Notes under the pieces: generated by a model | Databases searched by the model: none | What the model saw: the letters and a program-made list of their open reading frames with translations, nothing else | Told to the model about the DNA's origin: nothing | NCBI RefSeq assembly: GCF_017916455.1 | Contig: NZ_JAFMSY010000001.1 | Span: 310,001-374,000 of the forward strand | Source of the DNA: Nocardioides xinjiangensis | GTDB lineage: Bacteria > Actinomycetota > Actinomycetes > Propionibacteriales > Nocardioidaceae | Length of the DNA stretch: 64,000 nt | Direction of reading: 5' to 3' | Shown: in pieces, positions 8,940-17,507 of the stretch | Layout of the letters: each line of letters opens with the position of its first letter | Numbering within the stretch: position 1 is the first letter of the stretch | Position numbers and translations under genes: made by a program

Positions 8940-10136
8940 ATGCCGAAGCGTGTTGCGCTCCTGACCGCGGGCGGGTACGCCCCCTGCCTCTCCTCCGCCG
9001 TGGGCGCGCTCATCGAGACCTACGACGCGACCGACCCGGACATCGAGCTGATCGCCTACCGGCACGGCTACCACGGCCTGCTGACCGGCAGCAGCGTCAC
9101 CATCGGCGCCGACGAGCGGGCCGGCGCGGCGCTGCTCCACCGCTACGGCGGCAGCCCGATCGGCAACAGCCGGGTCAAGCTGACCAACGACGCGGACTGC
9201 CGGCGCCGCGGGCTGATCGGTGAGGGCGAGACCGCCCTCGAGGTCGCCGCCGCCCGGCTGCAGGCCGACGGCGTGGACGTGCTGCACACCATCGGCGGCG
9301 ACGACACCAACACGGCCGCTGCCGACCTGGCGGCGTACCTCGCCACCCAGGGCTCGGAGCTGACCGTCGTCGGGCTGCCCAAGACCATCGACAACGACAT
9401 CGTCCCGATCCGGCAGAGCCTGGGGGCGCTGACCGCCGCGGAGCAGGCGTCGCGGTTCGCGCGCAACGTCCTGGCCGAGCACGGCTCGAACCCGCGGATG
9501 CTCATCGTGCACGAGGTGATGGGCCGCGCCAGCGGCTGGCTGACCGCGGCGGCGGCGCGCGACTACATGGCCTGGCACGCCGAGCAGGAGTGGCTGCCCG
9601 GCATCGGGCTCGACCCGCGCAGGTGGGCGATCCACGCGGTGTACGTCCCGGAGATCGCCATCGACCTCGCGGCCGAGGCGGCCCGGCTGCGGGCGGTGAT
9701 GGACGAGATCGGCTGCATCAACATCTTCCTGGCCGAGGGTGCCGGCATCGACGACATCGTCGCCGACCTCGAGGCGGCCGGCGAGACCGTGGGGCGCGAC
9801 CCCTTCGGCCACGTCAAGATCGACACCATCAACCCCGGGCGCTACTTCGCCGACCGCTTCTCCGAGGCCATCGGCGCGGAGAAGACGATGGTGCAGAAGT
9901 CGGGCTACTTCTCCCGCTCGGCGCCGGCCAACGACGCCGACCTCGCGCTGATCCGCGAGATGGCCGAGCTGGCCGTGCGGTCGGCGCTCGAGGGCCGCCC
10001 GGGCGTCATCGGGCACGACGAGGACCGCGGTGACGAGCTGCGCGCGATCGAGTTCGAGCGCATCGCCGGGCACAAGCCGTTCGACCCGACCCAGGAGTGG
10101 TTCACCCGGCTGCGGGCCGCCACCGGCCAGGCCTGA
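8940..10136 (+). CDS. Phosphofructokinase, pyrophosphate-dependent type (predicted)
   Basis: The 398-residue protein belongs to the PfkA superfamily. The phosphoryl-donor loop reads GGDDT (119-123) and the catalytic loop PKTIDND (147-153). In this family an Asp after GGD together with the Lys of PKT marks PPi use, whereas ATP enzymes have a Gly at one or both sites. MGR (about 184) and a C-terminal sugar-phosphate site are also present. It should interconvert fructose-6-phosphate and fructose-1,6-bisphosphate in the cytosol, possibly reversibly. A leaderless promoter supports the ATG start. Confidence 0.88.
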   Translation: MPKRVALLTAGGYAPCLSSAVGALIETYDATDPDIELIAYRHGYHGLLTGSSVTIGADERAGAALLHRYGGSPIGNSRVKLTNDADCRRRGLIGEGETALEVAAARLQADGVDVLHTIGGDDTNTAAADLAAYLATQGSELTVVGLPKTIDNDIVPIRQSLGALTAAEQASRFARNVLAEHGSNPRMLIVHEVMGRASGWLTAAAARDYMAWHAEQEWLPGIGLDPRRWAIHAVYVPEIAIDLAAEAARLRAVMDEIGCINIFLAEGAGIDDIVADLEAAGETVGRDPFGHVKIDTINPGRYFADRFSEAIGAEKTMVQKSGYFSRSAPANDADLALIREMAELAVRSALEGRPGVIGHDEDRGDELRAIEFERIAGHKPFDPTQEWFTRLRAATGQA

Positions 10137-10158
10137 CCCGCACGCCCCGCCGCCGCGC

Positions 10159-11418
10159 TCAGGCGGAGGCGTCGTCGGCCGACGGCTCCGCCTGAGGCAC
10201 CCGGTGGGTGACGCGGAGACCGGCCGCGGGCAGGACCTTCGGGAGGGTCTGGAGGTACGCCGCCCCGGCGAGGGCGAGGACCGCCAGCACCCACCACAGC
10301 GTCGTCTCACCCCGGTCGAGCAGCCACGTGTAGGCGACCGGCGTCACCGCCCCGCCGATGCCCCAGCTGAGCTGGAACAGTCCGAGGTAGCGACCGCGGA
10401 GGTGGTCGGGGGCGGCCTCCGCCGCCGTCGCGCTGAACACGGGGCTGCCGACCAGCTCACCGCCGGTGTAGACCGCCGCGGCGACCAGCATGACCACGAC
10501 GGCGAGCCACACCGGCAGCCAGCCGGCCACGACGAACATCGCGTAGCTCGCCACGAACACCACCTGCGCCAGCCCCATCATCCGGGCACGGACCTGCCCG
10601 GTCATGCGGCGTACGACGAGACCCTGCCCGAGCCCCACGAGCGCGGTGTTGAGGGTGAAGATCGCGCCGACCACCCAGCCCGGCAGGTCGATGTTCTCCG
10701 CGACGTACACCGGAAGCGCGAAGTTCAGCACCATCATCCCCGCCACGAAGCCGAACTGGCCCAGCACGAGCCGGAGGTAGGGCCGGTCGCGCAGCACGAC
10801 GCCCCAGCCCTCCACCGGCGCGTCGTCGTCGCGCGCGACGCGGTGGTCGGGCACGTCGAGCAGCAGCACGAAGGCGACGACGAACGTGGCGACGTTGGCG
10901 ACCACGACCGACCGGAACGCGGTGTCGGTCCCGACCTGCAGGGCGACGCCCGCCAGGACGCCGCCGACGGAGTAGCCGAGGTTGCGCACCGCCTGCAGGA
11001 ACCCGAACCACAGCTCGCGCTCGCCCGGCGCCGAGATGGCGGTGACGACGTTGCCGAAGGACCCCCAGAACGACTGGCGACCCAGGTTGAGCAGCGCGGT
11101 CCACAGCGCGACCGCCAGCAACGAGTCGGCCCAGAGGTAGGCGACCATCCCGGCCGCCTGCAGCAGATTTCCCGCGAGCATCATCCGGCGGGGGCCGAAC
11201 CGGTCGACCAGGCTGCCGATGACGAACGCCCCGGGCATGGTCAGCAGCGCCGAGATGGACAGCGCCGAGCCGACCTGCACCAGGGTGAGGTCGGTCATCG
11301 CGAGGAAGTAGAGCAGCGTGATCGGCATGAAGAGCCCGCTGCCCACGGTGTCGGCCACGATGGCCGTGACGAACCTGCGGTGCTCCCCCACGCGGGGGAA
11401 TCCGAGTCGGGTCAGCAC
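10159..11418 (-). CDS. MFS transporter
   Basis: The 419-residue protein has about 12 membrane helices. The loop between helices 2 and 3 reads GSLVDRFGPRRMM, the major-facilitator signature (G-x3-D-R-x-G-x-R). It is probably a proton-coupled exporter of the drug-efflux type; the substrate is unknown. The GTG start at 11418 is only 22 bp from the divergent DUF1028 start, and its -10 box fits exactly in that gap. Its 3' end is convergent with the phosphofructokinase gene. Confidence 0.88.
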   Translation of the reverse strand: MLTRLGFPRVGEHRRFVTAIVADTVGSGLFMPITLLYFLAMTDLTLVQVGSALSISALLTMPGAFVIGSLVDRFGPRRMMLAGNLLQAAGMVAYLWADSLLAVALWTALLNLGRQSFWGSFGNVVTAISAPGERELWFGFLQAVRNLGYSVGGVLAGVALQVGTDTAFRSVVVANVATFVVAFVLLLDVPDHRVARDDDAPVEGWGVVLRDRPYLRLVLGQFGFVAGMMVLNFALPVYVAENIDLPGWVVGAIFTLNTALVGLGQGLVVRRMTGQVRARMMGLAQVVFVASYAMFVVAGWLPVWLAVVVMLVAAAVYTGGELVGSPVFSATAAEAAPDHLRGRYLGLFQLSWGIGGAVTPVAYTWLLDRGETTLWWVLAVLALAGAAYLQTLPKVLPAAGLRVTHRVPQAEPSADDASA

Positions 11419-11424
11419 GTGCTC

Positions 11425-11434
11425 ACACTAGGGT
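11425..11434. promoter_or_regulatory. Bidirectional overlapping -10 boxes (MFS / DUF1028)
   Basis: On the plus strand TAGGGT (11429-11434) precedes the ATG at 11441 by 6 nt. On the minus strand TAGTGT (11430-11425) precedes the GTG at 11418 by 6 nt. The two boxes share the central TA at 11429-11430, giving a symmetric leaderless divergent promoter. Confidence 0.6.
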
Positions 11435-11440
11435 CGGGGC

Positions 11441-12292
11441 ATGACGTTCTCGATCGTGGCCCGGTCCGATGACGGTGACTCCTGGGGAGTCGCCGTCGCC
11501 TCCAAGTTCCTGGCCGTGGGGTCGGCCGTCCCGGCGGCAGCCGCCGGGGTCGGCGCGATCGCCACGCAGGCCGACGCGAACCTCGCGTACAAGTACCTCG
11601 GGCTGGCCCACCTCGACGAGGGCGCCACCGCCCAGGTCGCCCTGGACCGCCTGGTCGAGGAGGACGAGGGGCGCGACCACCGGCAGGTCGGGATCGTCGA
11701 CTCCGACGGCAACGCGGCCACGTGGACCGGCTCCCAGTGCTTCGCGTGGGCGGGCGGCGTGACCGGCCGCAGCGGCGAGCGCGGCGGCTACGCCATCCAG
11801 GGCAACATCCTCACCGGCCCCGAGGTCGTGGAGGCGATGGAGGCGGCCTGGCTGGCGTCCGCCGGGCAGCCCGTCGAGCGGCGCCTGCTCGCCGCGCTCA
11901 CCGCCGGCGACGAGGCCGGTGGCGACAGCCGCGGGCGTCAGTCGGCGGCGCTGCTGGTGGTCCGTGACGGGGCCGGCTACGGCGGCCACGACGACGTCGC
12001 CGTCGACCTCCGCGTGGACGACCACGCCGCGCCGGTCACCGAGCTCGCGCGCTTGGTGGACCTCAACGAGCTCTACCTGACGGCGTCGACGGACGAGGAG
12101 AAGGTGCCCGTCGACGACGCGCTGATGATGGAGCTGGAGTCCCTGGCGAAGGCCGAGGGCAAGGAGAGCTTCCACATGTGGGTCGGCTCGGAGAACTACG
12201 AGATGCGGGTGGACTCCGGGGCCCGGCCGGCGTGGATCGACCGCCGCATCCTCGACATCATCCGTGGGGGCGGCGAGGACGGCCGCCGGTGA
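11441..12292 (+). CDS. DUF1028 family protein (Ntn-hydrolase-like fold)
   Basis: The 283-residue protein opens MTFSIVARSDDGDSWGVAVASKFLAVGS, the start expected of DUF1028. This family is predicted to have an Ntn-hydrolase fold and its substrates are mostly unknown. Further family-like segments are VGIVDSDGNAATWTG and YAIQGNILTGPEVVEAM. The cytosolic location is inferred from the lack of a signal peptide. The last 4 bp overlap the GTG start of the glycerol kinase gene (GTGA), so the two are likely translationally coupled. A functional link with glycerol use is only guilt by association. Confidence 0.85.
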   Translation: MTFSIVARSDDGDSWGVAVASKFLAVGSAVPAAAAGVGAIATQADANLAYKYLGLAHLDEGATAQVALDRLVEEDEGRDHRQVGIVDSDGNAATWTGSQCFAWAGGVTGRSGERGGYAIQGNILTGPEVVEAMEAAWLASAGQPVERRLLAALTAGDEAGGDSRGRQSAALLVVRDGAGYGGHDDVAVDLRVDDHAAPVTELARLVDLNELYLTASTDEEKVPVDDALMMELESLAKAEGKESFHMWVGSENYEMRVDSGARPAWIDRRILDIIRGGGEDGRR

Positions 12293-13758
12293 GCGTCCTG
12301 GCCATCGACGCCGGCACCACGGGCGTGACGGCGGTGGTGGTCACCGAGGACGGCCGCATCCGGGCCACGGGCTACCAGGAGTTCCGCCAGCACTTCCCCC
12401 GCCCCGGCTGGGTCGAGCACTCCCCGGAGGAGATCTGGCAGGCCACGCTCGAGGCCACCCGCGAGGTCCTCGGCAAGGTCGACCAGTCCGAGCTGACCGC
12501 GCTCGGCATCACCAACCAGCGTGAGACGGTCGTGCTGTGGGACCGGGAGACGCTCGGCTCGCCCCGCCGCGCCATCGTGTGGCAGGACCGGCGCAGCGCC
12601 GACATCTGCGAGCGACTGCGGTCCGAGGACCACGAGGACCGGGTCGCCGAGCTCACCGGGCTCCGGCTGGACCCCTACTTCTCCGGCACCAAGTTGATGT
12701 GGCTCGCCGAGCACGAGCCGCACACGTGGGCGCTGGTGCAGTCGGGACGCTACGCCGTGGGCACCGTGGACTCCTACCTCGTCGCCCGGATGACCCGCGG
12801 CACCTGGCACGTCACCGACGTGTCCAACGCCTGCCGCACCCTGCTCCTCGACCTCGCGACCGGGGACTGGTCCGACGAGCTGTGCGGCCTCTTCGGGGTG
12901 CCCCGCGACGCGCTGCCCGAGCTGGTGCCCAACTGGGGCGAGGTGGCGCCGACCGACCCGGCGGTGTTCCTCGGGCTGTCGCTGCCGATCGCCGGCATCG
13001 CCGGCGACCAGCAGTCGGCGCTGTTCGGGCAGACCTGCTTCGACGAGGGCGAGTCCAAGTGCACCTACGGCACCGGCTCGTTCATCCTGACCAACACCGG
13101 CGACCGCGTGGTCCGCAGCGGCGCCGGCCTGCTGTCCACCGCGGCGTGGCGCTCCCCCGACGGCGACATGACCTACGCGCTCGAGGGTGCGATCTTCGTG
13201 ACCGGCTCGGCGGTGCAGTGGCTGCGCGACGGGCTGCAGGTCGTCGGCAGCGCGGCCGAGACGGCGGCGATCGCGGCCACCGTCGACGACACCGACGGCG
13301 TGGTGTTCGTGCCCGCCCTGACCGGCCTGGGCGCGCCGCACTGGGACCCGCACGCGCGCGGCACGATCATCGGCATCACCCGCGGCACGACCCGCGCGCA
13401 CCTCGTGCGCGCGACCTTGGAGGCCATCGCCTTCGAGGTCCGTGACGTCGTGGAGACCCTCCCGGAGCTCTCCACCCTGCGGGTCGACGGCGGCGCGGCG
13501 GCCAACGACCTGCTCTGCCAGGTGCAGGCCGACCAGGTCGGCCGGGCCGTCGAGCGCCCGGAGATCGTGGAGACCACGGCGCTGGGCGCCGCGTTCCTGG
13601 CCGGCCTCGGCACGGGCGTGTGGGACTCCACGGACGACCTGCGTGACACCTGGTCGCTGGAGCGCCGGTTCGAGCCCGGCGGCGACCGCGCCGCGCTCGA
13701 CGCGTCGTACGACCGCTGGCGGGACGCGGTCGAGCGCTCGAAGGGCTGGGCGGGCTAG
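12289..13758 (+). CDS. glpK: Glycerol kinase
   Basis: The 489-residue FGGY kinase starts VSVLAIDAGTTGVTAVV, the phosphate-1 loop. It carries the family segments ITNQRETVVLWDR, IVWQDRR, GIAGDQQSALFGQTCF, TYGTGSFILTNTG and LTGLGAPHWDP. Near the C-terminus LRVDGGAAANDLLCQVQAD is the adenosine-binding motif. It phosphorylates glycerol to glycerol-3-phosphate with ATP. No glpF or glpD lies next to it. The GTG start overlaps the preceding stop by 4 bp, and the stop overlaps the convergent coiled-coil gene by 4 bp. Confidence 0.93.
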   Translation: MSVLAIDAGTTGVTAVVVTEDGRIRATGYQEFRQHFPRPGWVEHSPEEIWQATLEATREVLGKVDQSELTALGITNQRETVVLWDRETLGSPRRAIVWQDRRSADICERLRSEDHEDRVAELTGLRLDPYFSGTKLMWLAEHEPHTWALVQSGRYAVGTVDSYLVARMTRGTWHVTDVSNACRTLLLDLATGDWSDELCGLFGVPRDALPELVPNWGEVAPTDPAVFLGLSLPIAGIAGDQQSALFGQTCFDEGESKCTYGTGSFILTNTGDRVVRSGAGLLSTAAWRSPDGDMTYALEGAIFVTGSAVQWLRDGLQVVGSAAETAAIAATVDDTDGVVFVPALTGLGAPHWDPHARGTIIGITRGTTRAHLVRATLEAIAFEVRDVVETLPELSTLRVDGGAAANDLLCQVQADQVGRAVERPEIVETTALGAAFLAGLGTGVWDSTDDLRDTWSLERRFEPGGDRAALDASYDRWRDAVERSKGWAG

Positions 13759-14660
13759 AGCCGCTCCCGCGCCTCCCGGGCCGCCTCGACGGCGGCACGC
13801 GCCTCCTCCACCGCCTCCCCGGCCTCGGCCTCCTCGGCCTCGGCCTGGGCGAGGTCCTCGTCGACCTCCTCCAACGTGTCCTCGAGCGCGGCGATCCGGC
13901 TGCGCAGCTCGTCGATCTCGGACTGGATCTGCAGCGTCCTGGCCTGCAGCTTCTCCACCGCCCGGCGCGCGGCGCGCTGCTCCTTCTCGCTCTCCTTCAG
14001 CGCGGCCCTGGCGTCGGCGAGCCGCTCGTCCGCGGCGGCGCGGGCCTTCTCCTCGGCGTCCGGGTCGGGTACGACGCGCAGTTGGGGACGCGCGCTCGGC
14101 CCGGGTGCGGCGGCGGGCCGGGCCTTCGCGCTGAACCCGAGCGCGTCCGGCACCGCGACGGCCCCGCTGAGGTCGAGGTCACCGAGGCCGGTCGCCGCGA
14201 TCGAGGTCACCAGGAGCCCGCTGCGCACCGCCTTGGCCGCGTCGGGATCGAGCATCGCGGCGGTCAGGGTCGCCTCGACCTGCTCGGCCACCGACTCGGT
14301 GGTGCGCACCCCCTCCTCGCGTGCCAGCCGGCGAGCGGCCGTGGTGACCGATGCGGTCAGCTGGCGGCGCTGCTTGGTGAACTCCCGCAGCTGGGCGGCG
14401 TCGAGGTTCTCCTGGGCCTCCCGCAGGGCCTCCCCGACCGCGAGCACCTGGTCGACCTGCTCGGGGTCGCGGCGCACCAGCAGGTTGACCACCCACGCAG
14501 CGACCGACGCCTTGCGCAGGCCCTTGATCGCGGCGCTGAGCGGCTTGTCGGCCTTGTGCTCCTTGGCGGCCGCGTCGCGCGCCGGCGTGAAGTCCGCGAG
14601 CGGCAGCGCGTAGAGGTCGTCGGCGATCTCCAGCAGCGGGTCGGACCTCGAGTCGGACAT
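13755..14660 (-). CDS. Conserved coiled-coil protein of unknown function
   Basis: The 301-residue, strongly charged protein has an alpha-helical N-terminal half (about 1-175) with a conserved-looking segment FTPARDAAAKEHK and LRKASVAAWVVNLLVR. A Pro/Ala linker near 180-195 follows, then a long Glu/Ala/Arg heptad coiled coil (about 203-301). No signal peptide or membrane helix is seen, so it should be cytosolic. The family is not recognised. The start is supported by a -10 box 6 nt upstream. Confidence 0.75.
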   Translation of the reverse strand: MSDSRSDPLLEIADDLYALPLADFTPARDAAAKEHKADKPLSAAIKGLRKASVAAWVVNLLVRRDPEQVDQVLAVGEALREAQENLDAAQLREFTKQRRQLTASVTTAARRLAREEGVRTTESVAEQVEATLTAAMLDPDAAKAVRSGLLVTSIAATGLGDLDLSGAVAVPDALGFSAKARPAAAPGPSARPQLRVVPDPDAEEKARAAADERLADARAALKESEKEQRAARRAVEKLQARTLQIQSEIDELRSRIAALEDTLEEVDEDLAQAEAEEAEAGEAVEEARAAVEAAREARERL

Positions 14661-14666
14661 GGGGCG

Positions 14667-14672
14667 ATCCTA
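14667..14672 (-). promoter_or_regulatory. -10 box of coiled-coil protein gene (leaderless)
   Basis: On the minus strand TAGGAT precedes the ATG at 14660 by 6 nt. It overlaps the end of the GNAT gene. Confidence 0.5.
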
Positions 14673-15146
14673 GGGAGCGTCCGGCGCGGCGTACTCGACC
14701 TCGGTCGGGTACGGCGGCCACGGGCACTCCTGGGTGACGCCGCTCGGCGCCCAGCCGAGTGACTCGTAGAGGGCGCGTGCCCCGGTGTTGGCCTCGAGCA
14801 CCCACAGCCGACGCGCGCCGGCGGCCTCGGCGCGCGCGAAGCCGGCCCGGCCCAGCCCGGTCCGCCAGTGGTCGGGGCGGACGGCTAGGTGCCGCAGGGT
14901 GGCGCCGTCGTGGGCGGCGAGCGCCACCAGCCCGCGGTCGTCCTCGACCACCTCCACGAGCACCGACGGGTCGTCGAGCAGCAGCACCCACCGCGCGAGG
15001 ACGTCGTCGTCGGGGTAGGGCAGGTCGCCGAAGACGTGGGCCAGCCCGGCCCGGCTCGCGGCCCGCTCGAGGTCGCGCAGCGCGACGGCGTCGGCGGCGG
15101 TGGCGCGCCGCCACCCCCAGCGCGTCCCCGGTCCCGTGTGCGTCAT
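14670..15146 (-). CDS. GNAT-family N-acetyltransferase
   Basis: The 158-residue protein has the GNAT layout: an N-terminal RRATAADAVALRDLERAA, a central strand LRHLAVRPDHWRTGLGRAG matching the acetyl-CoA pyrophosphate loop (R/Q-x-x-G-x-G/A type), and C-terminal LWVLEANTGARALYESLGW. It should transfer an acetyl group from acetyl-CoA to an unknown amine. The start follows the LuxR gene by 9 nt on the same strand, so co-transcription is likely. Confidence 0.85.
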   Translation of the reverse strand: MTHTGPGTRWGWRRATAADAVALRDLERAASRAGLAHVFGDLPYPDDDVLARWVLLLDDPSVLVEVVEDDRGLVALAAHDGATLRHLAVRPDHWRTGLGRAGFARAEAAGARRLWVLEANTGARALYESLGWAPSGVTQECPWPPYPTEVEYAAPDAP

Positions 15147-15155
15147 GCGCCGACG

Positions 15156-15800
15156 TCACCCACCGTCGTCGAGGCCGTGCTCGATCGCCCAGCGGGTCAG
15201 CTGCACCCGGTTGTTCATCTGCAGCTTGCGCAGGGTGTTCTGCACGTGGTTCTGCACCGTGCGGTGCGACAGCACGAGCCGGGCGGCGATCTGCTTGTAG
15301 CTCATCCCGGTCGCGACCATCTTGAGGATCTCGGTCTCCCGCTCGGTGAGCTGGTCGCGCGGGTCGTCGGCGGGACCGTCCGCGATCCGCCGGAACTCAC
15401 CCAGCACGAGCCCGGCGAGTCCGGGGGTGAAGACGGTGTCGCCGTCGGCCACGCGGGTGACCGCGCTGACGAGCTCGGCGCTCGAGGCGGACTTCACCAG
15501 GTAGCCCGTGGCGCCGGCCTTCACCGCGTCCAGCACGTCGTCCTGCTCGCCGCTGGCCGACAGGATCAGGACCCGGGCCGCGGGGTCGTGCTCGAGCATC
15601 ATGCTCGTCACCTGGACGCCGCTGTGGTCCGGCAGCTGCAGGTCGAGCACCACCACCTGCGGTGCCGCCGCGGGGAACCGCGCCATCGCCTCGCGTCCGT
15701 TGGACGCGACCCCGACCACCTCGTGCCCGGCCGCCTGCAGGTCGCGCTCGACCGCGTCACGCCACATCGGGTGGTCGTCGACCACCATCACCCTCACCAT
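15156..15800 (-). CDS. NarL/LuxR-type response regulator
   Basis: The 214-residue protein has an N-terminal receiver domain with the acidic pair DDH at its start, the phospho-acceptor in VVVLDLQLPD (about Asp55) and the conserved Lys in TGYLVKSAS. A C-terminal LuxR helix-turn-helix reads LTERETEILKMVATGMSYKQIA. It would bind DNA as a phosphorylated dimer. Its likely partner kinase is at 16353-17507, separated by a flavin-reductase-like gene. The ATG at 15800 has GGGGGAA upstream. Confidence 0.92.
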   Translation of the reverse strand: MVRVMVVDDHPMWRDAVERDLQAAGHEVVGVASNGREAMARFPAAAPQVVVLDLQLPDHSGVQVTSMMLEHDPAARVLILSASGEQDDVLDAVKAGATGYLVKSASSAELVSAVTRVADGDTVFTPGLAGLVLGEFRRIADGPADDPRDQLTERETEILKMVATGMSYKQIAARLVLSHRTVQNHVQNTLRKLQMNNRVQLTRWAIEHGLDDGG

Positions 15801-15805
15801 GACCG

Positions 15806-15828
15806 TTCCCCCTTCCGAGACGGGGGAA
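15806..15828. promoter_or_regulatory. Inverted repeat over LuxR ribosome-binding site
   Basis: TTCCCCC-N9-GGGGGAA forms a 7-bp inverted repeat. On the minus strand one arm is the Shine-Dalgarno sequence of the response regulator. A -10-like TACGCT abuts the other arm. It may be an operator or an RBS-hiding hairpin. Confidence 0.3.
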
Positions 15829-15838
15829 GCGTAGACCC

Positions 15839-16348
15839 CTAGCCTGCCGGGGGCACGAAGCGTCCGCGCCGGTGCACCAGGGGCTCGTGCTCGTCCCCGA
15901 CGACCAGCTGGTCGAGCCGGCACGTCACCAGCCGGGACCAGCCCACCTCGACGTCCGCCTCGACCTCCACCGCCGCCCACGTGGCGGCATGCGCGAGGCG
16001 CGGGCCGTGGGGCGTCGTGGTCCACCCGGCCATCCGCCACGGGCCTCCGGGGGCGGGTGTCGTCCCCGCGAAGGCCTCGGCCAGCCCGCGGTCCGCCCAC
16101 GACAGCAGCTGCACCACGCCGCGTCCGGTCCCGAGCAGGGCCTCGGTGAGGTCGGCGTCGGGGTCGAGGAGACCGAGCAGCCGGCCGGGCGCCCCCGCCG
16201 CCACCATCCACGACGTCACCGTCAGGCCGGCCCGCGACGCGTCCGGACCGCCGGCGGTCCACAGGGACACCGCGCCGCCCAGCCGCCCGCGCAGGCGGCG
16301 GACGGGGTCGTCGGGAGTAGGGAACGGGTGGCCGGTGTGGATGGTCAC
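15839..16348 (-). CDS. Flavin reductase-like (FMN-binding split-barrel) protein
   Basis: The 169-residue protein resembles flavin reductase-domain proteins: RRLRGRLGGAVSLWTAGG, a GLTVTSWMVAAGAPGRLLGLL segment corresponding to the flavin-binding GxTxSS region, and a C-terminal DQLVVGDEHEPLVHRRGRF strand. It probably binds FMN; whether it reduces flavin or acts on another substrate is open. The gene lies between a LuxR regulator and its kinase but has its own leaderless -10 box. Confidence 0.72.
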   Translation of the reverse strand: MTIHTGHPFPTPDDPVRRLRGRLGGAVSLWTAGGPDASRAGLTVTSWMVAAGAPGRLLGLLDPDADLTEALLGTGRGVVQLLSWADRGLAEAFAGTTPAPGGPWRMAGWTTTPHGPRLAHAATWAAVEVEADVEVGWSRLVTCRLDQLVVGDEHEPLVHRRGRFVPPAG

Positions 16349-16352
16349 CCGG

Positions 16353-17507
16353 TCACGCTAGCGGGACCGTGAGCTCCCACTCGGTGCCCCAGGGGCCGCT
16401 GTCGACCGTGGCGGCGCCTCCGAGCTCCTCGACCCGGCCGCGGATGGACGACGCCACGCCGAACCGGCCCTCCGCCTCCGCCTCGTCCAGCCGGCCGTCG
16501 GTGATGCCCGGCCCGTCGTCGCGCACCGAGACGGTGACCGAGTCGCCGCCCGCCTGGGCCAGCACCCAGGCGGTGGCATCGGGCCCGACGTGGGCGGCCA
16601 CGTTGTCGAGACAGGCGCGCACGGCCGCGACGGTCTCCGTGGCCACGCGCTCGGGCACGAGCACGGAGCCGCCCGGCGTGGCCAGCTCCACGCGGACGGG
16701 ATGGGCGGTCGCCATGGCCTCCAGGGCCCCGGCGAGGTCCACCCGGCCGCCGGGTGCCGTCGCCACCGTGTCCTGCTGCCGGATCAGCGAGCGGAGTCCG
16801 CGCTCCTGCTCGCCGGCGAGCCTGCCCAGCTCGGCCCACTCGCCGCCGGCGGCCTCCCCTCGCCGCTGCACCATGGCGAGCACCTGGAGCACGCCGTCGT
16901 GCACGGCGCGGGCGAGCCGGGTGCGCTCCTCGGCCGCCGCGGCCGCGCGCTCCGCCGCGTCGCGCTCGCGGGCCATCCGCTGCAGCGACTCGCAGAGGAA
17001 GCCGACCACGGGTCCCCCGACGAGCACGAGGAACACGTTGCCGTAGTTGCCCTGGTCGACCACCTCGCGCGGTGCCAGGTCCGTCGCCGAGAGCACGACG
17101 GCGGCGACCAGTCCGCCCTTCCAGTGCCAGTGGATCGCCCAGGCGAGCAGCGCGCCCATGACCCAGAACCCCGGCACGGTCGCGAGGAACGCCTCGGACT
17201 TCACCCACGGCGTCACCGCGATCGCGGCGACCGCGATCAGCAGGTCGGCGACGAGCAGCGCGGGCGTGCGCCGGGCCCGGCTCCGGTACAGCCAGACGGC
17301 CGCCCCCGTCCAGGCGACGCACGCCGAGACGACGGCGAGGCCCAGCTCGGGGTGCGAGAAGCTGTCGCGGCGGTAGACGTTGAGGCCGACCATGTTGACG
17401 GTGACGACCACCCGGACGATGGCCAGGGCCGTGTGGAGACGGTCCTCGACGGCGAGGGCCGAGTCGGCGCGCGGCGACGGCGCCGGCGCCGCGTGCTGGG
17501 CGCTCAG
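16353..17507 (-). CDS. Membrane sensor histidine kinase, HisKA_3-like family
   Basis: The N-terminal half has several membrane helices (about residues 30-165). A short coiled linker and a phosphoacceptor segment RTRLARAVHDGVLQVLAMV follow, then a GHKL ATPase domain with LDNVAAH (N box), VRDDGPGI (G1) and GRFGVASSIRGR (G2). It should autophosphorylate and serve the LuxR regulator at 15156. No ATG, GTG or TTG start precedes helix 1. The best start is CTG at 17507, which overlaps the upstream TGA as CTGA with AGAAGG just before it; the exact start is therefore uncertain. Confidence 0.85.
   Translation of the reverse strand: MSAQHAAPAPSPRADSALAVEDRLHTALAIVRVVVTVNMVGLNVYRRDSFSHPELGLAVVSACVAWTGAAVWLYRSRARRTPALLVADLLIAVAAIAVTPWVKSEAFLATVPGFWVMGALLAWAIHWHWKGGLVAAVVLSATDLAPREVVDQGNYGNVFLVLVGGPVVGFLCESLQRMARERDAAERAAAAAEERTRLARAVHDGVLQVLAMVQRRGEAAGGEWAELGRLAGEQERGLRSLIRQQDTVATAPGGRVDLAGALEAMATAHPVRVELATPGGSVLVPERVATETVAAVRACLDNVAAHVGPDATAWVLAQAGGDSVTVSVRDDGPGITDGRLDEAEAEGRFGVASSIRGRVEELGGAATVDSGPWGTEWELTVPLA
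16355..16360 (-). promoter_or_regulatory. -10 box of flavin reductase-like gene (leaderless)
   Basis: On the minus strand TAGCGT precedes the GTG at 16348 by 6 nt. It overlaps the kinase stop codon. Confidence 0.5.

Noticed and set aside
5972..9223. Very long plus-strand frame of over 1000 codons
   Set aside because: It is rich in His, Arg and Gly without domains and lies opposite two clear minus-strand genes. High GC makes such antisense frames common.
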